Shown here piece after piece: positions 55,350 to 63,941 of a stretch of DNA of 64,000 nucleotides. The DNA is taken from the NCBI GenBank assembly GCA_020635135.1, contig JACKAJ010000017.1:42632-106631 (forward strand), read 5' to 3'. This DNA comes from Halobacteriovoraceae bacterium (GTDB taxonomy: Bacteria; Bdellovibrionota; Bacteriovoracia; Bacteriovoracales; Bacteriovoracaceae). The notes beneath the pieces are model-generated. The model was not told the DNA's origin. It did not search any database and saw nothing but the letters and a program-made list of their open reading frames with translations. Made by a program: the position numbers and the translations under genes. Position 1 is the first letter of the stretch; each line of letters begins with the position of its first letter.

Positions 55350-56417
55350 ATGAACTCTCTTTTTCGAATTTTATTATTTTTTGGAATTTTCCACACTGTG
55401 GTTTACGCAGGAATTTCACAAGATGCTCATTCCCAGCTTTATCTTGAAAATGATACGGAAAACTTTGAACTTCCTGATATTGGGAAAGATCAAGTTCGGA
55501 TTATGTGGTGGAATATTCTCAATGGCGCACTTTATTCACAAATGGATGGCATCAATCTTGTTACAGAAAATATTATAAACCTCAGCCAAAAAAAATATGC
55601 CCCTGATATCATGATTTTTGGTGAATATATTCTCAATGAGAACCATCAAAAGATAGAAAAAGAACTTATCAAAAAATATCCCTACACTCGCTTTATTCAA
55701 TACAATAAAAAGCACTATCGCTACATAGCCTTTTATAGCAAGTATCCAATAAAAAGAGTTATCACGGAAAGACTCACCTGGTACAACAGTTTCAAAGATA
55801 TTGAAACCTGGGAGAAGCGATGTAAACTCCTACCGGGAACAGATGTCGTCGATTATAAAGCTCCCAATTGTTCAACTTTTTTTAGAACATTTATCAAAAT
55901 CGTTTTAACTAAAAAAGATAAAGAATTCGCCGTTTATCCAATCCACCTTCTGCAACCTTGGGATGATTTAAAAAGATATTATGCTGAAAAATATTACAGT
56001 TCTGATCTCGCCAAACTTTTAGTCTTAAATGACATTATTAATGACCGCGATAATCCCATCGTTATCCAGGCTTCAAAGTTTATCAATAAATTCTGGGGTC
56101 ATCACAAAACAGGTGAACCTTTTGTCATCCTTGGTGATTTTAATATTCCACGAGTCTTTAAGTATGTGCTCAAATCAAAACCCTATTCATACACTCTTTT
56201 CGAGCGAAGTTTCACTCCCGCAATCACTCAGGGATCCTCTTTTCCTACAGAATTTATTAGAAAATCAAACCCTTCATTTAAAAATTTTCCAGATATGCAT
56301 ATTGACCATGCCTTCTCAATTCTCAATCCCTACCACCCTGTGTTTCAAAATGCTCAAATTTTACCTTTTTCTGGTTCGGACCATTACCCAATTTCTGTCG
56401 ACCTCACAGTTAAATAA
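55350..56417 (+). CDS. Secreted endonuclease/exonuclease/phosphatase-fold protein
   Basis: The 355-residue protein has a signal peptide (ILLFFGIFHTVVYAG). The EEP motifs are in order: IMWWNILNG (Asn), DIMIFGEYI (metal-binding Glu), VILGDFNIPR (Asp/Asn), and SGSDHYPISVDL (Asp-His). The domain fits a DNase, lipid phosphatase or sphingomyelinase-type enzyme; the substrate is undecided. As an exported enzyme in a likely predator it may digest prey nucleic acid or lipid. AAGGA precedes the ATG. Confidence 0.8.
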   Translation: MNSLFRILLFFGIFHTVVYAGISQDAHSQLYLENDTENFELPDIGKDQVRIMWWNILNGALYSQMDGINLVTENIINLSQKKYAPDIMIFGEYILNENHQKIEKELIKKYPYTRFIQYNKKHYRYIAFYSKYPIKRVITERLTWYNSFKDIETWEKRCKLLPGTDVVDYKAPNCSTFFRTFIKIVLTKKDKEFAVYPIHLLQPWDDLKRYYAEKYYSSDLAKLLVLNDIINDRDNPIVIQASKFINKFWGHHKTGEPFVILGDFNIPRVFKYVLKSKPYSYTLFERSFTPAITQGSSFPTEFIRKSNPSFKNFPDMHIDHAFSILNPYHPVFQNAQILPFSGSDHYPISVDLTVK

Positions 56418-56500
56418 CGCGGCAACCCTTCTGAATCCGAACACACTATTTCCAATTCCGAAAAAAATTTGCTACTGTGCCCTTCCCAAGGGAGGACCGC

Positions 56501-57838
56501 TTGAGCCAATCTCTTAGAATTCTACTCGTTGAAGACGACAAATATATTGCTCATTTACTTAAGAAATTTTTAAAAAATTACGGCATAGTCGAATTGGCCT
56601 CCGATTCAAAGATGGCCCTACAACTTCTCCACACAGAACAATTCGATCTCGCCTTAATAGATCTCAATCTTGAAGAGGCCCTGAAAGGACTTGAAGTCCT
56701 CCAAAAAGCAAAATCTCAAAAAATTTACTCTATTGTTCTCAGTAATTATGAAAATCATCAGGCTACTAAACTAGCTTATCAGTTGGGTTGTGATCACTTT
56801 CTTAAAAAGCAAAATTTTGAAAAATCACTAGGGGCCTATTTGGACCGCTTTGTTCGCGAAAATAATTCCTTTAATTTCTCACAATATTTCAAAGAAAAAT
56901 TTATAACTTGCAATGATCAACTAATCCGCGAAATAAAAAACTTATCTCAAGTAAACTTAAAAGATCGGTGTCTTTTAATTACTGGTCCCACTGGAGTAGG
57001 TAAAACTCACTTGGCTAAACTCCTTCACCAATTAAATTTTAATAATAATCATTTTGAACATCTCAATTGCAGTGAAGTTCCTGAAAACCTTATTGAATCT
57101 GAACTATTCGGATACCAAAAAGGAGCTTTTACCGGGGCTGATCATAATAAAACAGGAATTCTCAAAAGAGTCGATGGAGGGACGCTCTTCCTCGATGAGA
57201 TTGCAACGATGCCTATTTATACCCAGCAAAAACTTCTCAAGGCGATAGAAGAAAAGGAGTTTTATCCTCTCGGCGCAGAGAAACCAACTAAAGTCAATTT
57301 CACGCTCATAAGTGCAACTTGTGAAGACTTGAACAAAAAAATTGATGAAGGGAAATTTAGAAGAGATTTCTACTTCCGACTCTCCGGATTCGAGCTCAAT
57401 ATTCCTCCCCTTTGTATGCGCCCAGAAGATATTGAAATTCAAATTGAATATTTCCTCTCTCAATCAGAACGAAAATTCTTTTTAGAAAAAGAAGTTATGG
57501 AACTTCTAAAATCTTATACATGGCCAGGAAACACTCGTGAACTCAAAAAACTTATCGATACCTTTTCTCAAGAACGCGATGGAATCATTACCATCAATCA
57601 CCCCCGCGTTCCGCAAAATTCATCACAATCAAAATATCTCAATGAGCAACAGTATTCGCTAGTTTTTAAGATTGGGTTAAAAAACTTTATCCAACTCATT
57701 GAACGTGAACTTGTCCAAAAAGTTATGAATGAAGAACAAGGAAAAGTTTCTCGTTCTATTAAAAGACTTAAAATTTCAAATTCAGCATTTTATCGGATGC
57801 TTCAACAATCAGAAACGGAATCTCACCTCCAAGACTAG
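56501..57838 (+). CDS. Sigma-54-dependent response regulator
   Basis: The protein (445 residues from the TTG at 56501, which has AAGGGAGG five bases upstream; a GTG at 56477 lacks such a site) has a receiver domain (ILLVEDDKYIAHLLKKFL; Asp in LALIDLNL; Lys in HFLKKQNF), an AAA+ domain with GPTGVGKT, ELFGYQKGAFTGA, Walker B LFLDEI, and R-finger segment FRRDFYFRL, and a short C-terminal HTH (VSRSIKRLKISNSAFYRML). All activating motifs are intact. A near-perfect sigma-54 promoter lies 15 bases after its stop codon, so it very likely controls the two genes that follow. Confidence 0.9.
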   Translation: MSQSLRILLVEDDKYIAHLLKKFLKNYGIVELASDSKMALQLLHTEQFDLALIDLNLEEALKGLEVLQKAKSQKIYSIVLSNYENHQATKLAYQLGCDHFLKKQNFEKSLGAYLDRFVRENNSFNFSQYFKEKFITCNDQLIREIKNLSQVNLKDRCLLITGPTGVGKTHLAKLLHQLNFNNNHFEHLNCSEVPENLIESELFGYQKGAFTGADHNKTGILKRVDGGTLFLDEIATMPIYTQQKLLKAIEEKEFYPLGAEKPTKVNFTLISATCEDLNKKIDEGKFRRDFYFRLSGFELNIPPLCMRPEDIEIQIEYFLSQSERKFFLEKEVMELLKSYTWPGNTRELKKLIDTFSQERDGIITINHPRVPQNSSQSKYLNEQQYSLVFKIGLKNFIQLIERELVQKVMNEEQGKVSRSIKRLKISNSAFYRMLQQSETESHLQD

Positions 57839-57852
57839 TTGCAATAAATTTT

Positions 57853-57868
57853 TGGCACAGTCCTTGCT
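57853..57868 (+). promoter_or_regulatory. Sigma-54 (-24/-12) promoter
   Basis: TGGCAC-AGTCC-TTGCT matches the consensus TGGCAC-N5-TTGCW at every fixed position, with GG and GC ten bases apart. It lies between the sigma-54 activator gene and the small gene at 57933, which starts 65 bases later. It is the only clear site of this kind I found. Confidence 0.85.
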
Positions 57869-57932
57869 TTAGAAATTCACAGCAAAAACAACGAATCTAA
57901 AATTTCAATCTCTGCACAAAGGAGGAATGTGA

Positions 57933-58292
57933 ATGTTCACACTGCAGCAAAAGATCTTATCACGCTACCAAGCCACTTTTCCCAATCATACTTTAAGACA
58001 AGTTTCTGATCGTACTGGAATCAATGTTTCGAGAGTCTTTCGAATTTTTAATGGGTATGAAATGAAGCTAGTAGAATATGAAAAATTTGAAATTGCTATT
58101 ATCAAAAAGTTAACGACACAAAATAAAAGATCTGACTTCATTCAAACAACTCTGGAGTGTCTATCCCAACTTAATGAAAAACTCATTAATGAGCTTCAAT
58201 CTGAAATGAAGTTCAGACTTGAGATGCGAACAAGTTTTTCTTCAAGTAACCAAACTGATAATGATTCTATCGCATTACCAGAGGGAGCATAA
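57933..58292 (+). CDS. Small helix-turn-helix protein under sigma-54 control
   Basis: The 119-residue protein has a likely HTH at about residues 20-45 (TLRQVSDRTGINVSRVFRIF), followed by a helical region and a Ser/Asn-rich tail. AGGAGG-type sequence (AAAGGAGGAATG) precedes the ATG. Its stop is one base before the ATG of the next gene. I cannot name the family; HTH proteins of unknown target are common in Bdellovibrionota. Confidence 0.65.
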   Translation: MFTLQQKILSRYQATFPNHTLRQVSDRTGINVSRVFRIFNGYEMKLVEYEKFEIAIIKKLTTQNKRSDFIQTTLECLSQLNEKLINELQSEMKFRLEMRTSFSSSNQTDNDSIALPEGA

Positions 58293-58293
58293 C

Positions 58294-58791
58294 ATGGAAG
58301 TACTCAATCCTTTTGAAAGAATTATTATTGAAAGCCTTTATAATAGTGAAAAGACAATCGATGAACTTTCTCGGGAACTCTCAATTGATCCTGAAAGTCT
58401 CTTCTACATGCTCCAAAAAATGCTTATAAAAGGTTTTGTCTCATTTAAAACCGGGAAATATTCCATTTCGTCTCATTGTTATAAAAGCTTGAAGTCTTCT
58501 CTCGATAACAAACAATCGCAAAGCTTTGAGATAAAAACGATTTTAGATTCAGCGACTGATGGGTATATCTATGATGACGATAAAAACAAGCTGACTATAA
58601 AAAAGGTCTATTTAACTCAAGATGAAAAGTCACTCTTGGACTCACTTCTTAAACAACTTGAAAGTTTTATGGCTACTAAAGCCGTCAAACCAACGAACAA
58701 TCAATTACACGAAAAAGAAATTTTTTATTGGGGTCGACAGACATACAAAGATATTCTCGATCATATTAAAATAAATTATCAAGCGGCTTAG
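58294..58791 (+). CDS. Small winged-helix-like protein under sigma-54 control
   Basis: The ATG at 58294 (GAGGGAG upstream, one base after the previous stop) gives 165 residues. The frame is open back to 58219, but that would overlap the previous gene. Residues 17-60 (TIDELSRELSIDPESLFYML, then GFVSFKTGKYSI) look like a winged helix. A lysine-rich linker and a helical C-terminal half follow. It overlaps the psd stop by four bases. It is translated with its partner, so the two may form one regulator or a two-part switch. Confidence 0.65.
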   Translation: MEVLNPFERIIIESLYNSEKTIDELSRELSIDPESLFYMLQKMLIKGFVSFKTGKYSISSHCYKSLKSSLDNKQSQSFEIKTILDSATDGYIYDDDKNKLTIKKVYLTQDEKSLLDSLLKQLESFMATKAVKPTNNQLHEKEIFYWGRQTYKDILDHIKINYQAA

Positions 58792-59696
58792 AATTCTCCT
58801 ACAGAATCTCCAAGCTTGATAAAAACTTCTTTTCCTTGGGTCGTTTGCTCGAGAATATCAGGGCTGGGCAACCACTTGCCCGGCTCCCCACAAAGAATCA
58901 CGGTAGAGCCTCCAAAAAGAAAATATCCCTTCTCATCACCTTTAGAAAATTTCATAAATGGTTCATGAGTTTGGACTATCCGCCCTACACAAGTTGCCCC
59001 GACTTCAATAAATCCCAGTTTTCCAAATTGGGGAGTATTAAGAATGCTCACAACACGTTCGTTTTTGATAAAAATATCATTCTTAAAATTGAGGGCCAGC
59101 GGGTTTACGGAGTGATAACGGCCAGAGACTTTATAAAAATCCGTGCACTGCCCGTCTGCAGGGTAGTGAAAGCGGTGGTAATCCACAGGGCACAGCCTCG
59201 CAATGAGCATCGGTCCGCCTCGAAAGGCTTGCCATTTTTCATCGTTGTTGAAGATAGCACCAATATTAACTTTTTTTCCTTTTACAGGAAATTCAAAATC
59301 ATCATCAACTTTAGCATAACCAAGGTAGCGCCCTTCACTAAAGGCTACTAACTTTTTGGGATTTTCATCCACTGAGCGCATTCCCTTTCTAAACTTTCGA
59401 ATAAAAAATTCATTAAAGTTGATATAGGATTCAGGTTTTGGTTTTGCCAATAAACTTCCTGGTAAATACTCATCCATATTAATATGAAATTTTTTAATAA
59501 AATTTGGAACTTTTCCCGCACTCAATGGAAGATTTTGAAGAAATCCATAAAAATATGAGAAAAATGGTAAGGAAAAAAAGATTTCAAATAATCGGCCGAC
59601 AGGGTTTTGATAGAGAAAGCGTACAAAAAAATCTCCATAAATTTTTTCTTCTTCGTCCTTATCTGTATAGCGATTATAAACAATAATTTTTTTCAT
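58788..59696 (-). CDS. psd: Phosphatidylserine decarboxylase Psd
   Basis: Psd makes phosphatidylethanolamine and cleaves itself at a Gly-Ser bond to form the pyruvoyl group. The cleavage motif is FLFGGSTVIL (GGST) at about residue 263, and the conserved PVDYHRFHYPADG is present at about 177-189. Length of 302 fits the family; an extra N-terminal helix suggests membrane association. No Shine-Dalgarno is visible; a promoter ends six bases upstream. Confidence 0.92.
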   Translation of the reverse strand: MKKIIVYNRYTDKDEEEKIYGDFFVRFLYQNPVGRLFEIFFSLPFFSYFYGFLQNLPLSAGKVPNFIKKFHINMDEYLPGSLLAKPKPESYINFNEFFIRKFRKGMRSVDENPKKLVAFSEGRYLGYAKVDDDFEFPVKGKKVNIGAIFNNDEKWQAFRGGPMLIARLCPVDYHRFHYPADGQCTDFYKVSGRYHSVNPLALNFKNDIFIKNERVVSILNTPQFGKLGFIEVGATCVGRIVQTHEPFMKFSKGDEKGYFLFGGSTVILCGEPGKWLPSPDILEQTTQGKEVFIKLGDSVGEF

Positions 59697-59702
59697 GCAT
59701 CT

Positions 59703-59731
59703 TTTATAACAATTGTGCGTGGGGCAGGCAA
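59703..59731 (-). promoter_or_regulatory. psd promoter, possibly leaderless
   Basis: On the minus strand TTGCCT (59726-59731) and TATAAA (59703-59708) are 17 bases apart. The -10 box ends six bases before the ATG. Confidence 0.5.
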
Positions 59732-59825
59732 TGTTGACATTGTCTTTACAGAGATTTTACTCCACTGCGGTAGAAAGTGCCGATGAGAATTTATAAACTT
59801 AATTCATATTCAGGAGGACTGTGTT

Positions 59826-60911
59826 ATGGTCATGCGAATTCTTTTTCTTTGCTTTATAACTATTCTTTCGACCTATCGAACCTTTGCGTTAGATGAAGCA
59901 AAGGATTCTGCCGAAAAATCTGATAGTTCCCTCCTTTTAGAAAGCGAAAGAAAAACTATTAACGTCTACCGTGAAACAGTCCCTTCTGTTGTTAACGTCT
60001 CCAACATTCGCATCGTGCGCGACGTTTTCTTTGGCATCCCCGAACAAAGAGAAGCCGGTGCGGGAACAGGATTCGTTTGGGATGACCGTGGACATATCGT
60101 AACTAACTTCCATGTGGTGCAAGATCGAGAGAGCACTTTTATGATATCGTTCTACGGTCAGAAGGAGGCCATCAAAGCTAAAGTTGTTGGCGTGGCCCCA
60201 AAACTCGACATTGCCGTTTTGAAAGTCGATAAACTCCCTGACAATGCAAAACCTATAAAGCTGGGAAGTTCCCAGAGCCTTCAAGTTGGCCAGATAGCAT
60301 TGGCCATCGGTAACCCCTTCGAACTCGATTACACTATGACTTCGGGAATAATCTCAGCTCTTGGTCGTAACATAGACGGCATCGGTGGAGTCAAAATCCA
60401 CAATATGATTCAAACCGATGCCGACATTAACCCCGGAAATTCCGGGGGTCCCCTTCTTGATTCTCATGGCCAGCTCATCGGGATGAACACGATGATTTTT
60501 TCACCGACCCGAGCGAGCAATGGCCTGGGATTCGCCGTCCCCGTCGATTCCATCAAAAGAGCCGTCCCCGATCTCATCAAGCACGGAAAAATTATTCGTC
60601 CGGGATTGGGGATTTCCATTCTTCCCGAGTACTACCAACGTAACCTTGTTCAATCAAAAGGAGTCATCATTGCATATGTTGAAAAAGATGGCCCGGCGGA
60701 CAAAGCTAAGATCAAAGGTATGAGACGCGATCCTCGTGGTCGAGTTTATATTGGCGATATCCTTCTTTCTATTGAAGGCAAAGAAGTTAATAGCCTTGAT
60801 GATATTTACCAAATTTTATCGGAGTTCAAAATTGGAGATACCATTAAGGCAAAAATTAAAAGAGATAACGACAAAACCAAGGAGGTGAAAATTAAACTTC
60901 AGGCATTGTGA
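59826..60911 (+). CDS. DegS/DegP-like serine protease with one PDZ domain
   Basis: The 361-residue protein has a signal peptide or anchor (ILFLCFITILSTYRTFA), a trypsin-like domain (about 60-260) with His in VTNFHVVQ, Asp in PKLDIAVLKV, and Ser in NPGNSGGPLL, and one PDZ domain at about 265-355 (GDILLSIEGKEVNSLDDIY). One PDZ is the DegS/HhoB plan, not the two-PDZ DegP plan. It should be a periplasmic quality-control or regulatory protease. AGGAGG lies eight bases before the ATG. A strong terminator follows. Confidence 0.9.
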   Translation: MVMRILFLCFITILSTYRTFALDEAKDSAEKSDSSLLLESERKTINVYRETVPSVVNVSNIRIVRDVFFGIPEQREAGAGTGFVWDDRGHIVTNFHVVQDRESTFMISFYGQKEAIKAKVVGVAPKLDIAVLKVDKLPDNAKPIKLGSSQSLQVGQIALAIGNPFELDYTMTSGIISALGRNIDGIGGVKIHNMIQTDADINPGNSGGPLLDSHGQLIGMNTMIFSPTRASNGLGFAVPVDSIKRAVPDLIKHGKIIRPGLGISILPEYYQRNLVQSKGVIIAYVEKDGPADKAKIKGMRRDPRGRVYIGDILLSIEGKEVNSLDDIYQILSEFKIGDTIKAKIKRDNDKTKEVKIKLQAL

Positions 60912-60958
60912 TAGCCTATCTCCTATCGAACATGCCTAACTATTTTTCCTGCAATGGT

Positions 60959-60984
60959 CCCCCGAAAAATCGGGGGATTTTTTT
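60959..60984 (+). terminator. Intrinsic terminator of the DegS-like gene
   Basis: CCCCCGA-AAAA-TCGGGGG is a 7-bp GC-rich stem, followed by ATTTTTTT. It is the clearest rho-independent terminator in the window. Confidence 0.92.
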
Positions 60985-60990
60985 AGGTTT

Positions 60991-61065
60991 TTTAGGTGCC
61001 AGGCTCTTTTCGTTAAACCACTGCGTTTAATGCTATGGTTTAACGAAAAGAGCCTGGCACCTAAA
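60991..61065. repeat. Perfect 30-bp inverted repeat (REP/MITE-like)
   Basis: Arms 60991-61020 and 61036-61065 are perfect complements. Their outer end reads TTTAGGTGCCAGGCTC and their inner end GTTAAACCA. They enclose a 15-base loop (CTGCGTTTAATGCTA). The right arm ends four bases from the stop codon of the 61070 gene. The perfection and length suggest a mobile small element or REPIN, not a plain terminator. Confidence 0.8.
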
Positions 61066-61069
61066 GAGG

Positions 61070-61351
61070 TTATTCGTAACCACCACCTCTTTCTACTTTC
61101 ATGACTGTACAAAAATCATCATCTTGAATTGAAACTTGATAATACTTTTTGTAAAACTCTGAAGTCACAAGTTCGTAATCAATAAATTTACCTTTAACTC
61201 TTGTGATTGATTCTATTTCAACTTCTTTTTGCCCATTGAGCTCCCGAAGAGTTTGAACCGCTTGTTCAACGCGTGCTTCACGATCGTGACAAGTAGCGAA
61301 AGTTGGAAGGACAATTAGACAAGCAAAAGCGCAAAGTAAAGTTTTCATCAA
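61070..61351 (-). CDS. Small secreted protein of unknown function
   Basis: The 93-residue protein has a signal peptide (TLLCAFACLIVLPTFATC; the cut site is probably before HDREARVEQ). The mature part is small, charged and beta-rich with a CTVM near the end, and ends in GGGY. It is bounded by the inverted repeat. GGAG is present before the ATG. Confidence 0.6.
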   Translation of the reverse strand: MMKTLLCAFACLIVLPTFATCHDREARVEQAVQTLRELNGQKEVEIESITRVKGKFIDYELVTSEFYKKYYQVSIQDDDFCTVMKVERGGGYE

Positions 61352-61414
61352 AGTCTCCTATCGATTGTTGAGAGTTGATCCCTTTAGTAGTACAAACGCC
61401 ATTATTGTGTCAAA

Positions 61415-61909
61415 ATGCACGGAACAACTATGATTAAATATTTATCACCCCAGACAGTCATGAAATTTATCCGCTTTTGGCCACCTTATTTTGCGGCCGG
61501 AGTTTCGGTGGAATCCATCAACAAGGATTTCAATGAAATCAATGTTAAAATGGTTCAAAATAAATTGAATACTAATTATGTGGGTACACATTTTGGTGGA
61601 TCATTGTATGCCATGTGCGATCCATTCTACATGTTTATTCTTCTCCATCATTTAAAAGAAGATCACATCGTTTGGGATCAAGCTGCAAAAATTGATTTTA
61701 TCAAGCCAGGCAAAGGGACCATGCGGGCAAAGTTCACAATTCCGCTAGAAGAAATTGAAGATCTTCGAAAACAAGCTCTCCAAAACTTTAATCTTAAACC
61801 TATTTATCACTGTGAAGTGATTGATAAAAATGATGATGTGGTGGCAAAGGTTGAAAAATTCCTCTACGTCAGAAGAAAAGACGCAAAAGAAAGATTCAAA
61901 AAATCTTAA
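61415..61909 (+). CDS. Hotdog-fold thioesterase-like protein (DUF4442 type)
   Basis: The 164-residue protein matches the DUF4442 hotdog family: FWPPYFAAGVSVESINKDFN, VGTHFGGSLYAMCDPFYMFI, and VWDQAAKIDFIKPGKGTM. These proteins are related to acyl-CoA thioesterases. The ATG at 61430 (five codons in) is an alternative start, since neither has a clear Shine-Dalgarno. The stop overlaps the M3 peptidase end by four bases. Confidence 0.8.
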   Translation: MHGTTMIKYLSPQTVMKFIRFWPPYFAAGVSVESINKDFNEINVKMVQNKLNTNYVGTHFGGSLYAMCDPFYMFILLHHLKEDHIVWDQAAKIDFIKPGKGTMRAKFTIPLEEIEDLRKQALQNFNLKPIYHCEVIDKNDDVVAKVEKFLYVRRKDAKERFKKS

Positions 61910-63936
61910 ATGAGACCAGCGCGTTTCATCAAAGGTTCGATATCCGGTTCATGCCCTCTAAAGTTTTTATAAAGAACCATTGGATCTTCTGTCCCACCTT
62001 TTTCAAGAATTTCTGTACGAAACTTATGTGAGACTTCTGGGTTAAAAATTCCCTTTTCTTTAAAATATTCAAAAGCATCGGCATCCAAGACTTCAGCCCA
62101 TTTATAGCTGTAATAACCCGCAGAGTAACCACCAGCAAAAAGGTGTCCAAACACAAAGCTAATAGTGTTGCCTGGTTTTCCAGGAAGGAGATCACAGTCT
62201 TTGATAAGATTTTTTTCAAATTTATCAACTTCAATCATTTGCTTCGGAACTTCTGTCAAAGTATGCCAACCCATATCGATCATTGCAAGACTTACCTGGC
62301 GCAAAGTCGACATAGCTTCCAGGAATTGATTGGATTGTTGAATCTTATTGAGAATTTCTGAGGGAATTTTTTCACCAGTTTTGTAGTGTTCAGCAAAGAG
62401 ATCGAGACACTCTTTTTCTTTTATCCAGTTTTCCATTATTTGAGAGGGAAGTTCCACAAAATCCCAATACACGTTGGTTCCGCTGAGATTTCTATAATGG
62501 CACTTGGAAAGAAGACCATGGAGAGCATGCCCAAACTCGTGGAAAAACGTTAAGACTTCACCAAAAGTGAGAAGTGAAGGTTCGTCGTCGTGAGCTTTGG
62601 TGAAATTGCAAACGACATACACGTGAGGGCGGCGTACTTTTCCTTTGAAAAGTCCTTGATCGAGAATACTCCCCATCCACGCCCCTTGTTTTTTGGAATT
62701 GCGTGGAAAAAGATCAAAGTAAAAGAGTCCTACAAATTCACCTGAGTCCCCATCCATGACTTCATAGGCATCGACGTCAGGATGATAGACTGGAATATCA
62801 ATTTTATTAAATTTTAAATTATAAAGTTTTTCTGCAACGATAAAAATTCCCTCATAAACTTTGTTAAGAGGAAAATAAGGTTTTAAAACTTCATCGTTAA
62901 AATTAAGCTCTCGCATTTTTAGTTTTTCAGAATAATAACTGGTATCCCAGTGATCAAAATCTTCGATCCCGTCCAACTCTCGAGCAAGATCTTGAAGCTT
63001 TTGCATCTCAATTTGGGCCTTAGGTTTAGAGCGCTCAAAAAGCTCTTTTAAAAAACTCATTACTTTTTCTGGGCTTTGGGCCATTCGCTTTTCTAAAACA
63101 TAGTCAGCATGATTTTTGTAACCCAACATCTGGCTTCTTTGAACACGCAGGCCCACTTCGCGATTAATATTGTTAGTGTTATCAAATTTCCCTTCAGAAG
63201 CTTTTCTTCCTGAAAGGCGATAGAGATCGCGGCGCAAATGACGATTTTCAGCGAACTTCATTACAGGAAACATAATGGGCATATCGAGAGTAATCGCCCA
63301 GCCTTCCAATTTTTTTTCTTTTGCTTTGGCAGAAGCCATTCCCACAACACTCTCAGGGATTCCCACTAGTTCATCTTTATTTGTAATGTGCAAATAGAGT
63401 TCATTATTGTGTTCGAGGATATTATCTGAAAATTTCATAGAGAGATCAGAGAGTTCTTCATTGATTTTTTTAAGCTCTTCTTTCTTATCTTCAGGTAAGC
63501 ATGCTCCGTTTCTCTCAAAATCTGAATAGTATTTTTCTAGGATTCGCAATTGTTCGTGAGTAAGACTATGTTTTTCTTTTTCATTATAAAGAGCTGCAAT
63601 TCTATTGAATACTTTTTCATCGAGAGTAATGGCATTTGAGTACTGCGTGATCAGTCTATTAAATTCACTTCCCACTTCTCTTAACTTATCCGTCGCATGG
63701 GCGCTATAGAGTGAATAAAAAATGCCTGCCACATAATCAACATCTTCTGAGAGCTGATCGAGTTTTTCGATAACCTCTTCAAAATTAACATCCGTTTTGC
63801 TTTTGTAAACTTCAAGACCTGAGTTGGCACTTTCAATAGCTTGCTTTAAAGCTGGAAGATAATGTTCTTCATTAATCACATCAAAGGGAACAGCACCGTG
63901 CAAGTGCTTTGACTGGCTTAAGAGTGGGTTTTCCAT
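61906..63936 (-). CDS. M3-family oligopeptidase (oligopeptidase A-like)
   Basis: The 676-residue zinc peptidase has HEFGHALHGLLS around residue 460 and the C-terminal FGHLFAGGYSAGYYSYKWAEVLDADAF-type segment, both signatures of the PrlC/Dcp branch of family M3. It degrades short peptides in the cytoplasm. Length is typical of oligopeptidase A. It follows an upstream partial gene on the same strand by five bases. Confidence 0.92.
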   Translation of the reverse strand: MENPLLSQSKHLHGAVPFDVINEEHYLPALKQAIESANSGLEVYKSKTDVNFEEVIEKLDQLSEDVDYVAGIFYSLYSAHATDKLREVGSEFNRLITQYSNAITLDEKVFNRIAALYNEKEKHSLTHEQLRILEKYYSDFERNGACLPEDKKEELKKINEELSDLSMKFSDNILEHNNELYLHITNKDELVGIPESVVGMASAKAKEKKLEGWAITLDMPIMFPVMKFAENRHLRRDLYRLSGRKASEGKFDNTNNINREVGLRVQRSQMLGYKNHADYVLEKRMAQSPEKVMSFLKELFERSKPKAQIEMQKLQDLARELDGIEDFDHWDTSYYSEKLKMRELNFNDEVLKPYFPLNKVYEGIFIVAEKLYNLKFNKIDIPVYHPDVDAYEVMDGDSGEFVGLFYFDLFPRNSKKQGAWMGSILDQGLFKGKVRRPHVYVVCNFTKAHDDEPSLLTFGEVLTFFHEFGHALHGLLSKCHYRNLSGTNVYWDFVELPSQIMENWIKEKECLDLFAEHYKTGEKIPSEILNKIQQSNQFLEAMSTLRQVSLAMIDMGWHTLTEVPKQMIEVDKFEKNLIKDCDLLPGKPGNTISFVFGHLFAGGYSAGYYSYKWAEVLDADAFEYFKEKGIFNPEVSHKFRTEILEKGGTEDPMVLYKNFRGHEPDIEPLMKRAGLI

Positions 63937-63941
63937 AACTC

